Part shown: one piece after another, positions 8,373 to 17,394 of the stretch | Layout of the letters: each line of letters opens with the position of its first letter | Numbering within the stretch: the first letter of the stretch is position 1 | Source of the DNA: JAAYJR01 sp964563975 | GTDB lineage: Bacteria; Bacteroidota; Bacteroidia; Bacteroidales; Prolixibacteraceae | DNA length: 46,335 nt | Direction: 5' to 3' | Assembly (NCBI GenBank): GCA_964563975.1 | Contig: CAZLZJ010000012.1 | Coordinates: forward strand, 1-46,335 | Made by a program: the position numbers and the translations under genes | Notes under the pieces: generated by a model | What the model saw: only the letters and a program-made list of their open reading frames with translations | Told to the model about the DNA's origin: nothing | Database searches by the model: none

Positions 8373-8402
8373 TTGCAAAGTTACTGGTTTTAATTAATTT
8401 TG
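8373..8402 (+). promoter_or_regulatory. Promoter of the M23 peptidase operon
   Basis: TTG at 8373-8375, a 19-bp spacer and TAATTTTG at 8395-8402 match the Bacteroidota consensus. The start codon at 8434 follows after a short leader. Confidence 0.7.
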
Positions 8403-8433
8403 CTTATTGCTGAAAATAAAATAGCCTGTTTTT

Positions 8434-9414
8434 ATGGCGAAAAAAAAATACAAATTTAATCCTGATACTCTGAATTATGAGTGTGTAGGGATATCAAAAA
8501 AAGAAAAATTTGGTAAAATTGCCACATTCCTGTCAAGTAGTTTCGCTTTTGCGATTTTATTGACAGTTCTTTTTTTAAGCTTCTATGAAACTCCCCGTTC
8601 AAAAATATTAAAAAGAGAAAACAAAAAGTTGCTGACACAATATGGATTAATGTTACGCGACATTGAGCGAATAGAAAAAGTTCTTGGTGAACTGCAAAAT
8701 CGTGATGACAATATTTACAGAGTTATTTTCGAAGCTAATCCGATTCCTGCCACAATCAGAAAAGCAGGTTTTGGAGGTGTCAATAAATATACCCACCTTG
8801 AAAACCTCAGTAATTCGGAATTGATCATTTCCACTGCACGAAAACTTGATATTATTGCCAAAGAAGCATATATCCAGTCTAAATCGTACGATGAAGTTTT
8901 GAAACTGGCTATGAATAAAGAGGAGATGATGGCCAGCATACCTGCAATAATGCCTGTTGCCAATAAAGATCTGAAAAGAACAGCAAGTGGCTGGGGGTAC
9001 AGAATTCATCCCATTTACAAAGTGAGCAAAATGCATTACGGAATGGACTTTACCGCTCCCGTAGGTACGCCGGTATATGCTACCGGCGATGGTAAAGTAG
9101 TCGAACTCAAGGGGTCGCAAAAAAGCCGTACCGGATTTGGCCTTGTGGTTACAATTGACCACGGCTTCGGTTATCAGACTGTTTATGCCCATCTGAAAGC
9201 TTTTAACGTAAATATGAGACAATCAATTAAAAGAGGTGATATAATTGGTTTTGTGGGAAACACAGGAGGGTCAACCGCTCCGCATTTACATTATGAAGTA
9301 CACAAAAACGGAAGCCCGGTAAATCCTCAACACTACTATTTTAAAGACCTTACTCCTGAAGAGTATGAAAAAATGGTAGCTATATCATCCAATATTGGTC
9401 AATCTCTCGACTAA
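8434..9414 (+). CDS. M23-family peptidoglycan peptidase, membrane-anchored
   Basis: A 326-residue protein. A cytoplasmic N-tail of about 30 residues precedes one transmembrane segment (about 31-50). A helical, probably coiled-coil stretch follows (55-180), then a C-terminal LytM/M23 domain (about 185-310). The zinc and catalytic residues are present: H201 and D205 in 'MHYGMDF', H253 in 'VYAHL', and H284/H286 in 'APHLHYEV'. An active endopeptidase cutting peptide cross-links in the periplasm is therefore likely, rather than a degenerate EnvC/NlpD-type activator. First gene of a four-gene plus-strand run; the MerR gene begins 5 bp later. Confidence 0.92.
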   Translation: MAKKKYKFNPDTLNYECVGISKKEKFGKIATFLSSSFAFAILLTVLFLSFYETPRSKILKRENKKLLTQYGLMLRDIERIEKVLGELQNRDDNIYRVIFEANPIPATIRKAGFGGVNKYTHLENLSNSELIISTARKLDIIAKEAYIQSKSYDEVLKLAMNKEEMMASIPAIMPVANKDLKRTASGWGYRIHPIYKVSKMHYGMDFTAPVGTPVYATGDGKVVELKGSQKSRTGFGLVVTIDHGFGYQTVYAHLKAFNVNMRQSIKRGDIIGFVGNTGGSTAPHLHYEVHKNGSPVNPQHYYFKDLTPEEYEKMVAISSNIGQSLD

Positions 9415-9419
9415 AGAGC

Positions 9420-9764
9420 GTGTCTAAAAAAAATAATACTGAAAAAGTTTTTTTCTCTATAGGAGAGGTTGCTTCAGCTACCGGAACAACCCCTTCGGCA
9501 ATAAGATACTGGGAAAAAAATTTTCCTGAACTTTCCCCGAAAAAAAGTGAAAAGGGTACACGGTTTTATACATCTGCCGATATTGAAACCGTTAAACTTA
9601 TTAATCACTTGGTCAGAGAGAAAGGAATGACAATAAAAGGGGTAAAACAGAAGCTGAAACAGAATAGGGATGAAACTCTCAAAATATGGGAGCTAATAGA
9701 TAAACTGCAAAATATTAAAAAAATATTAACAGAAATAAAAGATGAAATGGAGGAAGGGAAATGA
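9420..9764 (+). CDS. MerR-family transcriptional regulator
   Basis: A 114-residue DNA-binding protein starting at GTG 9420, with AAAGAG just before it. The MerR winged helix is at residues about 12-80: 'FSIGEVASATGTTPSAIRYWEK' followed by 'RFYTSADIETVKLINHLVREKGMTIKGVKQKL'. A short C-terminal helix for dimerisation follows. There is no ligand-binding domain and no cysteine cluster, so a metal-sensor role is unlikely. It overlaps the next gene by 4 bp (ATGA) and is 5 bp from the M23 gene, so it is cotranscribed with both. Its targets cannot be read from the sequence. Confidence 0.93.
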   Translation: MSKKNNTEKVFFSIGEVASATGTTPSAIRYWEKNFPELSPKKSEKGTRFYTSADIETVKLINHLVREKGMTIKGVKQKLKQNRDETLKIWELIDKLQNIKKILTEIKDEMEEGK

Positions 9765-10855
9765 GGATAGGTGAAATAACAGATTATCTTGAATCAATTG
9801 CCCCGGTGGCCCTGCAAGAGCCGTACGATAACAGCGGACTAATCACGGGAAATCCCGGTCTGGATGTTAAGAGCGCCCTTCTTACAATTGATGTAACCGA
9901 AGAAGTTGTTGCGGAAGCTGTTAGAAAAAAGGCAGGCCTGATCATTTCCCACCATCCTATAATTTTTACGGGACTAAAAAAAATAACAGGAACAAACAAT
10001 GTTGAGCGAACAATCATAAAAGCTGTTAAAAACGATATTGCCATATATGCTGCTCATACCAACCTTGATTTTGCAGCCGGTGGTGTTAATGCAAAAATTT
10101 GTGAAAAACTTAAGCTCAGGGAGGCCTCTGTATTGCAGCCTGTAAAAGGAAAATTAAAGAAATTGGTAACCTTTATACCCGTAAAAGATTCAGAAAGGGT
10201 CAGAAAGGCTGTTTTTGAAGCGGGGGCAGGAACTATCGGCAATTACGACTATTGCGGATATTCACTTGAAGGTACAGGCAGTTTCAGGGGAGATGAAACA
10301 ACAACTCCATATGCAGGAGAAAAAGGGAAGTTACACTATGAAAATGAGATACGTTTTGAAACTGTTTTCCCTTCGTGGTTAGAGAGTAATATAGTCAGGG
10401 CGCTTCTACTCTCACATCCTTACGAAGAGGTTGCGTATGACATTTACACTCTTGACAACCAGCTTAATACAACAGGATCAGGAATGGTTGGCTTACTGAA
10501 CGAACCCTGCTCTGAAGCAGAATTTTTAAAGATTCTGAAAAATACTTTTAACTCAGGATGTATCAGGCATACCTCTTTTAAAAATAAACCGGTTAATAAA
10601 GTAGCCGTATGCGGAGGATCGGGGGCAGGACTGCTTAACAGGGCAATTGCTGAACAAGCTGATTTTTTTGTATCGGCAGACTTTAAATATCATCAATTTT
10701 TTGATGCTGAAGGGAAAATAGTTATTGCAGATATAGGACATTATGAAAGTGAACAATTTACTAAAGAAATTTTTTATGACCTACTAACAAAAAAATTCCC
10801 TAAATTTGCAGTCCTGTTTTCAGAAGTTAACTCTAATCCGGTTTTTTATTTCTGA
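9761..10855 (+). CDS. Nif3-like dinuclear metal centre protein
   Basis: A 364-residue member of the Nif3/YbgI (DUF34) family, often labelled 'GTP cyclohydrolase 1 type 2', although the cellular role of the family is unsettled. The metal-binding residues are visible: 'IISHHPIIF' (about residues 62-70), 'AAHTNLDFA' (about 94-102), and the C-terminal 'DIGHYESEQF'. A PII/CutA-like insert lies between the halves ('LVTFIPVKDSERVRKAVFEAG' ... 'SHPYEEVAYDIYTL'), as in the long form of the family. It overlaps the MerR gene by 4 bp, and the zinc-ribbon gene follows after 32 bp; the nif3/zinc-ribbon pairing is widespread in bacteria. Confidence 0.93.
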   Translation: MRIGEITDYLESIAPVALQEPYDNSGLITGNPGLDVKSALLTIDVTEEVVAEAVRKKAGLIISHHPIIFTGLKKITGTNNVERTIIKAVKNDIAIYAAHTNLDFAAGGVNAKICEKLKLREASVLQPVKGKLKKLVTFIPVKDSERVRKAVFEAGAGTIGNYDYCGYSLEGTGSFRGDETTTPYAGEKGKLHYENEIRFETVFPSWLESNIVRALLLSHPYEEVAYDIYTLDNQLNTTGSGMVGLLNEPCSEAEFLKILKNTFNSGCIRHTSFKNKPVNKVAVCGGSGAGLLNRAIAEQADFFVSADFKYHQFFDAEGKIVIADIGHYESEQFTKEIFYDLLTKKFPKFAVLFSEVNSNPVFYF

Positions 10856-10887
10856 ATTTTAGTGTTTAAATATAAGTTACAATAACT

Positions 10888-11652
10888 ATGAGTGTATCAG
10901 TGGCAAAACCAGAAGAAAAAGGGATCTCAATTGAAGAAAAACTACATGCATTATTTGAGTTGCAAACTGTAGTTTCAGGTATTGACAAGATTAAAACATT
11001 GAGAGGTGAACTCCCGTTGGAGGTTCAGGACCTGGAAGATGAAATTGCCGGACTTAAAACCAGGCTGGTTAATCTTGAAGATGAATTAAAAGGGCTGGAG
11101 ACAGCAATAACCAATAAAAAGTTGGCTATCAAAGATTCTGAAGGGTTGATCTCAAAATATACCGAACAGCAAAATAATGTAAGGAATAACAGAGAGTTTG
11201 ATTCACTTTCAAAGGAGATAGAATTTCAAAATCTTGAAATTGAGCTGTCGGAAAAGAGAATTAAAGAATTCAGTGCTGAAATGGCTGAAAAAAAGGAGCT
11301 GTTCAACTCCTCAAAATTATTGCTGACTGAGCGTACTGAAGACCTTGAAAGAAAGAAAAAAGAGCTTGACGAGATCACCGAAGAGACTAAAATCGAAGAG
11401 GAAAAGCTAAAGATAAAAGCAGAAAAAATTGAATCATTTATCGAACCCCGTTTATTGTCAGCTTTTAAACGAATCAGAAAAAATGCCAGAAACGGACTTG
11501 CAGTTGTAACAATACAGCGTGATGCCTGCGGAGGCTGTTTTAATAAAATACCACCGCAAAGACAATTGGATATTGCAAGCCGCAAAAAAATCATTGTCTG
11601 TGAATATTGTGGCCGCATATTGGTAGACAGCGACATAAAAGGAGTGGAATAA
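10888..11652 (+). CDS. Coiled-coil protein with C-terminal C4 zinc ribbon
   Basis: A 254-residue cytoplasmic protein. Residues about 30-185 are a long, highly charged coiled coil. The C-terminus is a C4-type zinc ribbon with cysteine pairs 'CGGCF' and 'CEYCGRIL' about 25 residues apart, with 'IPPQRQLDI' between them, as in the family usually called 'C4-type zinc ribbon domain-containing protein'. The family is linked to nucleic acid or RNA handling, but its exact function is unclear. It is last in the M23-MerR-Nif3 operon and converges on ispF with only 10 bp between the stop codons. Confidence 0.9.
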   Translation: MSVSVAKPEEKGISIEEKLHALFELQTVVSGIDKIKTLRGELPLEVQDLEDEIAGLKTRLVNLEDELKGLETAITNKKLAIKDSEGLISKYTEQQNNVRNNREFDSLSKEIEFQNLEIELSEKRIKEFSAEMAEKKELFNSSKLLLTERTEDLERKKKELDEITEETKIEEEKLKIKAEKIESFIEPRLLSAFKRIRKNARNGLAVVTIQRDACGGCFNKIPPQRQLDIASRKKIIVCEYCGRILVDSDIKGVE

Positions 11653-11662
11653 AACCCGGCTG

Positions 11663-12148
11663 TCAGCCATCAATTTTCATTATTAAAGCCACTGCCTGAG
11701 CAGATATACCTTCTTCCCGGCCCTCAAAGCCCAATCTTTCGGTTGTAGTGGCTTTCACGGAAACCCTGTTCTGCTCAATCCCGAGTACGCCGGCCATACA
11801 GCTTTCCATTTGATTGACAAAAGGATTTAACAAAGGAGTTTGCGCAATAATGACAGAATCAATATTTTCTATTGTATATCCGCTGTCATTTACTAACTCA
11901 ATAGTTCTTTTCAATAACTCTTTACTGTCAATATTTTTAAATTCATCAGATGTATCAGGAAACAGGATTCCTATATTTCCCAAAGCAGCAGCGCCCAAAA
12001 GTGCATCACAAACAGCATGTATAAGCACATCCCCGTCTGAATGTGCAACTGTACCCCTGTTATGGGGGATCAACACACCTCCCAGCCATAAAGATTCGTC
12101 TGCAGCCAGGCGATGAACATCATAACCCATTCCTATCCTGTACTTCAT
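11663..12148 (-). CDS. ispF: 2-C-methyl-D-erythritol 2,4-cyclodiphosphate synthase
   Basis: Fifth enzyme of the MEP isoprenoid pathway: it cyclises CDP-methylerythritol 2-phosphate with release of CMP. 161 residues, the normal length. The zinc ligands appear in 'GMGYDVHRL' (D and H) and in 'HSDGDVLIHAVCDALLGA'. 'FPDTSDEFKNIDS' and 'VSVKATTTERLGFEGREEGISAQAVALI' complete the family pattern. Its start codon overlaps the porV stop (ATGA), so it is translated as the tail of the porU-porV operon. Confidence 0.97.
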   Translation of the reverse strand: MKYRIGMGYDVHRLAADESLWLGGVLIPHNRGTVAHSDGDVLIHAVCDALLGAAALGNIGILFPDTSDEFKNIDSKELLKRTIELVNDSGYTIENIDSVIIAQTPLLNPFVNQMESCMAGVLGIEQNRVSVKATTTERLGFEGREEGISAQAVALIMKIDG

Positions 12149-13320
12149 TGCTGCCTGCCAAAAGCTTCCACATCAAATGACAATGTAAACCTCAAAGTAT
12201 TTTCCAAAGGGTGGTTTCTCTGAGTAGGCAGCAGATATGAGAAATCGAGCGCAAATACATTCATTCTGAATCCTGCCCCGGCAGTCAGATATTTTCTGTT
12301 ACCCTTATTTTCATGTTCCCAAAAATAACCTGCCCTTAAAGCAAACTGTTTATTATACCAATACTCGATACCGGCAGAAAGATTAATTTCCTGCAACTCC
12401 TCTTTCAATCCGCCGGGTGCATCAGTAAAAGAAGAAAATATACCTGCAATCACTGATTTATCTGAATTTGGGCCTCCGGGATAAATTATATAACCATCTT
12501 CATAAATTACAGTATCAACCGGTGGAGTCGGAACCAGAAGCTTATCTGCTTCTATTGCAAATGTAAAAGTATTATACTGATCCAGTTCTGTTGTGTAAGC
12601 TGCCCCTAACTTTAACATAGTAGGGATAAAATCTTTAATTTCACCTTCAGTATAAGAGATCTTAGCGCCAATATTCTGAATATTGATTCCGGCTGATATT
12701 ATATTGTCACGCCTGTTGGCTCTGAATTCATTATACAAATAAAATGATACGTCGGCGGCATAGGAGTTGCCAACATGCGATTCAACGCCATTGATCAGCT
12801 GGCCGCCGGTAAGATCGGATCTTATATAACGTACAGCCACCGAACCTGAAAATATATCAGAAAGTTTTCTTACATATCCAAGGTCGATGGCAAATTCATT
12901 AGGACTTTGCTGCCCTTCAAATGTACCGTACTCACTGGTAAATATAATATCTCCCAGCGAGAAATATCTTAATGAAGCGCTCACTGTCTGCAGGTCATCT
13001 ATCTTTTTGTAACCTGAAAGATATGCAAGATTAATATCTGAAACAAGTGCCCGAAGCCAGGGGGAATAAGAAAGGCTCACCCCCAAATCGCTTTCCATAA
13101 ATGCATATTTTGCAGGATTCCAGTGCTGCGAGCTAAGGTCGGGAGTAGCACCCACGCCCGCATCTCCCATACCCCCGGCTCTTGAATCGGGTGTAATTGA
13201 AAGAAAAGGAACTGCTGTTGTGATTGTATTAGCCCCTGATGTAGTAGCCTGACCCTCACTATTCTTATAACAAATTACAACTATTACAAAAACAAAAAAT
13301 AATCGAACTGATTTAACCAT
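12145..13320 (-). CDS. porV: Type IX secretion system outer-membrane protein PorV
   Basis: A beta-barrel shuttle of the type IX secretion system that passes cargo from the translocon to the PorU attachment complex. The ATG at 13320 is chosen because a clean signal peptide starts there (MVKSVRLFFVFVIVVICY). A start at 13371 would add a foreign N-tail. The mature protein begins with the PorV hallmark 'AVPFLSITPDSRAGGMGDAGVGA' and 'QHWNPAKYAF', followed by amphipathic strands to a C-terminus ending in an aromatic-rich barrel strand region. About 391 residues, close to known PorV. It follows porU by about 100 bp in the same operon. Confidence 0.95.
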   Translation of the reverse strand: MVKSVRLFFVFVIVVICYKNSEGQATTSGANTITTAVPFLSITPDSRAGGMGDAGVGATPDLSSQHWNPAKYAFMESDLGVSLSYSPWLRALVSDINLAYLSGYKKIDDLQTVSASLRYFSLGDIIFTSEYGTFEGQQSPNEFAIDLGYVRKLSDIFSGSVAVRYIRSDLTGGQLINGVESHVGNSYAADVSFYLYNEFRANRRDNIISAGINIQNIGAKISYTEGEIKDFIPTMLKLGAAYTTELDQYNTFTFAIEADKLLVPTPPVDTVIYEDGYIIYPGGPNSDKSVIAGIFSSFTDAPGGLKEELQEINLSAGIEYWYNKQFALRAGYFWEHENKGNRKYLTAGAGFRMNVFALDFSYLLPTQRNHPLENTLRFTLSFDVEAFGRQQ

Positions 13321-13426
13321 AATACAAACTAAATTGAGCATTTTAATTACAAATTGTTGTCTATGCAACAATCAGACAAAATTAGAAAACGAAAGTTTTA
13401 ATAAAAAAGTACACTCCCTGTTAAAA

Positions 13427-16400
13427 TTAATGTGATATTATCATCTTCCCTGATCCCGATGTTACCGCTCCCTTACTATTTTTAACGGTCACGGAGTAGG
13501 GATAAACCCCGCCTCTGAACACCTTTGCAACATCCCAGCGAAAAGGGTTGCTTATATTGCCATCCGAACCAACTTTTGTTTTAAGGTAATCAAGCCTCCT
13601 TCCGCCAATATCGTAAACCTCAAATATCAGATCGAAAGTTGCATCAGGTTCATTATGCTCAAATGAGATAAATGTGTGTCCGGCCGCCGGATTAGGATAA
13701 TTTACAATATTGAAAATTTGAAAATTATCAATAACCTCAAATTCAATTTCACTTTCAGCCGAATTATTAGCTACATCCCATGCCTTTACTTTCAATGAAT
13801 GCCGGCCTATGGGCAAATTCCTTAAAGGAAACCTTATAACACCCCCTGTATGATCATCCCTGTCGGCCACATAATAATCATTAAGTACCATTATGGAAGA
13901 TGGGTCGTTATTAAGAATTGCGGTAATATCATGCCCAATACCGGTTCCCGCAGTGTTTATGCCGTTATCATCGGAAAGCCAGGCCAGGAGCATACAATTT
14001 TTATTCACCCTATCGCCCGAAACAAAATCTCTTGAGTCTATAAAAAGTTCAATTTCAGGGCCCCTGTTGTCAACTACATCAGAACCTTCCCCACCTATAT
14101 AAAAATTATCAAATACACCATGAGCATCTGTCTTTCCGTTATCTGCATAATATAATATCTTACCTTCTCCCAAACTGTAAGAGATATCTTTGGGGATTAC
14201 AAAACTGAAAGTAAAATTCCCGTTAACAACATTTGCCACACCTTTGTAAATAATATTTTCCTGAACCTTAAATTCAAAAGGTACTTCACCGGCATTACCT
14301 AATGTTTTTACCATTACCGCCTTGTCATAAACCACGGGAGTTATCTCCCCTGTAAAATCACTCATCACTCTCCCTTTTTCATCTTCAATACAACCTTTAA
14401 TGGTTACTTTTTGCAAAGCCCCGAGAGTATCAGGCACCTCAGTTGCCGGCTGTCCGTTGATTTCAGTTGTAACTACCTTATATTTAGGATATGACAATCT
14501 GAGTGCAGGATCAGCAAGGAGAACAAAATTTCTTTTATTGATACTGTTAATAGTATTAACCTTGGTCAGTCTCATAATATCGCCCATCCGGTAATAATCA
14601 CCATTTTGATCTTTCCGGAAAACAAAAGAGTAAAAGCTGCGGCTAATAAAATAATTTGAAACGGCATATGCCAGCCTGGAGGTTGAAAAAAGTCCTATTC
14701 CCCCACCATTTCTGTTTAAAAGGATATACTCGCCGGCAGAGGTTTCATCACTATCGAACCGGCTGAACTCACAAGTTGCCGTTACAAATATCGGCAGCTT
14801 TTTAGAGTTTGACCATGAATTAATATGGCTGATATCCAACACATTTTCATCAGCAATAAAACGATCGTTGGCATGACCGATATAATTCAAAATTAAGGCC
14901 CCGTCTTTTACCCTGTCGTTGATTGCCTTAGTTACATCAGGATAACTTTCTCCCCCGGGGCCGGTAATTTGTTTATAGGCATCAAAATATATCTTATCGG
15001 TGATAAACTCACCATGATTATCGTTGACCATATTTGCAAGTCTTTCGGAATCATGCATATGGAGATTATCATCTTCATCGTCGGCAATAAAACAAACAAT
15101 ATTCCGCCAGCTCCCCAAAGCTTCAGGTGAGTTATAATCCCTGATTTTATTGAGCACCAATTCTGCCTCCTGACCTGAGGATGCAGGTATTCGGCCTATA
15201 CCAAGATCAACAGCCCCGTCATATACGGTTTCTCCCTCATCTAAGAGTACAAAATAGTCGTCAGTTACAAATGATTCCAACGGATTTAGCGAGTTATCCG
15301 ACTGAAATGTGGGAATAAATCCCCTGTTGCCCTGATTTATATTTTTATTGTCATAACTTCCGTCACCGTATAGTAAAACATACTTTAAACCCTCTTTCCG
15401 GTCATAGAGCATCTTAATAAAGTTACGAATCCCCGGTGCCTCTTTCCTTCCGGAGCTAAACTCATTGTATAATTTGTCTGCTTGCACTACTGCTGTTTTC
15501 ATTCCGTCGTATGAGCGGTGATAACTTGCCAATTCTTCAGCATACCGGAAAAATTCGGGATGAGCTATTATTATTAGTTCAGGTGTTTCAAGGCCGTGCA
15601 GATTTTGATTTTCCACTTCACCTACAGCTTTCGGTTCAGGCAGATTTCCGTCAGGATCAAAAACTGCATATTCTTTTAATTCTGAAGAGTAATTTCTGCC
15701 TGTGAATTTTCCTCCTGCCTTTTTTAAAACAACCTCCTTAACATTAAACATATCGGTAACATCCCACACTTTTAAGCCCGATGATTCGGATTCAACAGTG
15801 AACTCTAACACATTTCCTTCTCCTACTGAATTTAAATCTCTGAAGAAAAGTGCATCTCCACTGTAATATTTTAATTTTCTCCTGTAATTTATTTCAATAT
15901 AATCAAGCCATGCTTCAGGATTTGCAGAACTTCCAAAATATTTTAACATAAGGTTTATCCTGCCGGACTCTCCGGAGATAGTAAAAACCGTCTTTTTCAT
16001 ATCAGCATAGAGGGATGTAACATCAAATGTATTAACTCTGGAAAAAATTATCTTTCCCAATGATAACTGATCTGCCGACACAGTCATTTCGGATGAGGCA
16101 GAAGAGCGGGCAGCAGCATTAACAGACAAAAAAATTTGAGCAGACTCATCCTGATCCTGTACAGGCAAAGAGTAATTTTTAACCATCCCGTTAATGAATT
16201 TGTCGCCAAACCACTTTTTGCCGGACTTAAGAAGATTAAACTTTTCTGTTTTTACTAACGAGTACTCATCAAATGAAGTTATTGAGTGAGAGGGGCTGTC
16301 CGGAACTTCACCGGTAAATGCAATGTCTTTTAAATGTCCGGTATTTTCACAAAGAAAAAAATAGCCGCTTTCGGTATACGAATTTAACTTATGACTAAAC

Positions 16401-17149
16401 AGCTCTCCTTCAGATCCGGTACTCCAGCAGGTAGTACCCGGATCATAAAAAAACAGTGAGCCGCTGCCATTGCTTTTCCCATGCCAGGCACCTACCTCCG
16501 GGAGGTCATCAAACTCAACAGCTCCAACCTTCTCGGTAAGGCTCAACCCACCGGCACCATATATACTTACATTTTGAGGATTCGAAAAACCCCATTCAAT
16601 TAATTTCGAATAAGGTATTTTATAGATACCTTTCCCTTCTGTCTTCACTTTATACCACCTGCCACTTTTTAATACCGATCCGCCTTTCCAGTTGTAAGAA
16701 TCTGCAGATGCAGACTTTGTTACAACCGGAAATTGTTTTAAGTCAAACTTTTTCAGCAAAAACAGCTTATTGCCTTGCCTGACAACTGCAGGAACCCGGA
16801 TTTGTATAATCCTGTGGCTGTCTGATCTGAACTCACTCTTTTTTAATTCAATCCGATCGGGAATATTATCTTTAAAGGTGAGCTTACTCTCCCGGCTTAT
16901 CTCTTTGAACTGAACATTTTCAACTGTAAATTTAAAATCTACTTTTTTATCGGTTATTGTTATCGATCTGTAGTAAACCGGCACACCCATGTCACCTTCA
17001 GGATATTCTGCACCGGGAAATGACAAACCCAGTCCATTTCCCGGAAAATCAGACGGAAACCAGTTAATCAATATCTCCTCCCTCCGGGTATCGTCTGCCA
17101 GAAATCCTGATAAAATAAGTAAAACTAAGAATAGGTATCTATTCATCAA
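13427..17149 (-). CDS. porU: Type IX secretion system sortase PorU (C25 gingipain-like peptidase)
   Basis: Cell-surface cysteine peptidase that removes the C-terminal signal from type IX cargo and attaches it to lipopolysaccharide. 1240 residues with a short signal peptide (ends near LSGFLAD). N-terminal beta domains (about 30-500) precede the C25 domain (about 505-880): 'KYVLLYGDGSYDN', catalytic H759 in 'NYIGHANDRF' and catalytic C793 in 'VTATCEFSRF'. Ig-like domains follow. The C-terminus (about 1150-1240) looks like a type IX sorting domain: 'NYPNPAAGHTFISF' ... 'YDIGGRRLDYLKT' ... 'GGVYPYSVTVKNSKG'. Its length and order match PorU of Flavobacterium and Porphyromonas. First gene of porU-porV-ispF, divergent from gldJ. 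Confidence 0.95.
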   Translation of the reverse strand: MMNRYLFLVLLILSGFLADDTRREEILINWFPSDFPGNGLGLSFPGAEYPEGDMGVPVYYRSITITDKKVDFKFTVENVQFKEISRESKLTFKDNIPDRIELKKSEFRSDSHRIIQIRVPAVVRQGNKLFLLKKFDLKQFPVVTKSASADSYNWKGGSVLKSGRWYKVKTEGKGIYKIPYSKLIEWGFSNPQNVSIYGAGGLSLTEKVGAVEFDDLPEVGAWHGKSNGSGSLFFYDPGTTCWSTGSEGELFSHKLNSYTESGYFFLCENTGHLKDIAFTGEVPDSPSHSITSFDEYSLVKTEKFNLLKSGKKWFGDKFINGMVKNYSLPVQDQDESAQIFLSVNAAARSSASSEMTVSADQLSLGKIIFSRVNTFDVTSLYADMKKTVFTISGESGRINLMLKYFGSSANPEAWLDYIEINYRRKLKYYSGDALFFRDLNSVGEGNVLEFTVESESSGLKVWDVTDMFNVKEVVLKKAGGKFTGRNYSSELKEYAVFDPDGNLPEPKAVGEVENQNLHGLETPELIIIAHPEFFRYAEELASYHRSYDGMKTAVVQADKLYNEFSSGRKEAPGIRNFIKMLYDRKEGLKYVLLYGDGSYDNKNINQGNRGFIPTFQSDNSLNPLESFVTDDYFVLLDEGETVYDGAVDLGIGRIPASSGQEAELVLNKIRDYNSPEALGSWRNIVCFIADDEDDNLHMHDSERLANMVNDNHGEFITDKIYFDAYKQITGPGGESYPDVTKAINDRVKDGALILNYIGHANDRFIADENVLDISHINSWSNSKKLPIFVTATCEFSRFDSDETSAGEYILLNRNGGGIGLFSTSRLAYAVSNYFISRSFYSFVFRKDQNGDYYRMGDIMRLTKVNTINSINKRNFVLLADPALRLSYPKYKVVTTEINGQPATEVPDTLGALQKVTIKGCIEDEKGRVMSDFTGEITPVVYDKAVMVKTLGNAGEVPFEFKVQENIIYKGVANVVNGNFTFSFVIPKDISYSLGEGKILYYADNGKTDAHGVFDNFYIGGEGSDVVDNRGPEIELFIDSRDFVSGDRVNKNCMLLAWLSDDNGINTAGTGIGHDITAILNNDPSSIMVLNDYYVADRDDHTGGVIRFPLRNLPIGRHSLKVKAWDVANNSAESEIEFEVIDNFQIFNIVNYPNPAAGHTFISFEHNEPDATFDLIFEVYDIGGRRLDYLKTKVGSDGNISNPFRWDVAKVFRGGVYPYSVTVKNSKGAVTSGSGKMIISH

Positions 17150-17181
17150 TCAGAGGCTAAATTTGTTATTAAAACGACTTT

Positions 17182-17211
17182 CAAAAATAAATATTGCACA
17201 ATAAAATACAA
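17182..17211 (-). promoter_or_regulatory. Promoter of the porU-porV-ispF operon
   Basis: On the minus strand: TTG at 17211-17209, a 19-bp spacer and TATTTTTG at 17189-17182. This is a full match to the Bacteroidota consensus. The porU start codon lies about 30 nt past the predicted transcription start. Confidence 0.7.
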
Positions 17212-17318
17212 TGGATCTTTAGCAAATCATATATTTACAAAACAATTATTATTATACCTTTGTTAAAAATGATTTATTTTTATATCAGGGTTAAACAATA
17301 AGAATACAACAAATCAGT

Positions 17319-17326
17319 TATATTTG
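17319..17326 (+). promoter_or_regulatory. Candidate -7 box for gldJ-murF
   Basis: TATATTTG fits TAnnTTTG and lies 68 bp before the gldJ start. A second match, TACCTTTG at 17255-17262, is further up. Neither has a clear TTG 19 bp upstream, so which is used is open. Confidence 0.4.
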
Positions 17327-17394
17327 TTGGCAGCCATTTTGCAAGGAGCAGGCTTTGAAAAATATAAAGCAATTTAAAGAAAATAGTTAAATAG

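Noticed and set aside
8653..9222. Open frame of 189 codons antisense to the M23 peptidase gene
   Set aside because: The M23 domain with all zinc ligands is on the other strand; this frame has no recognisable features.
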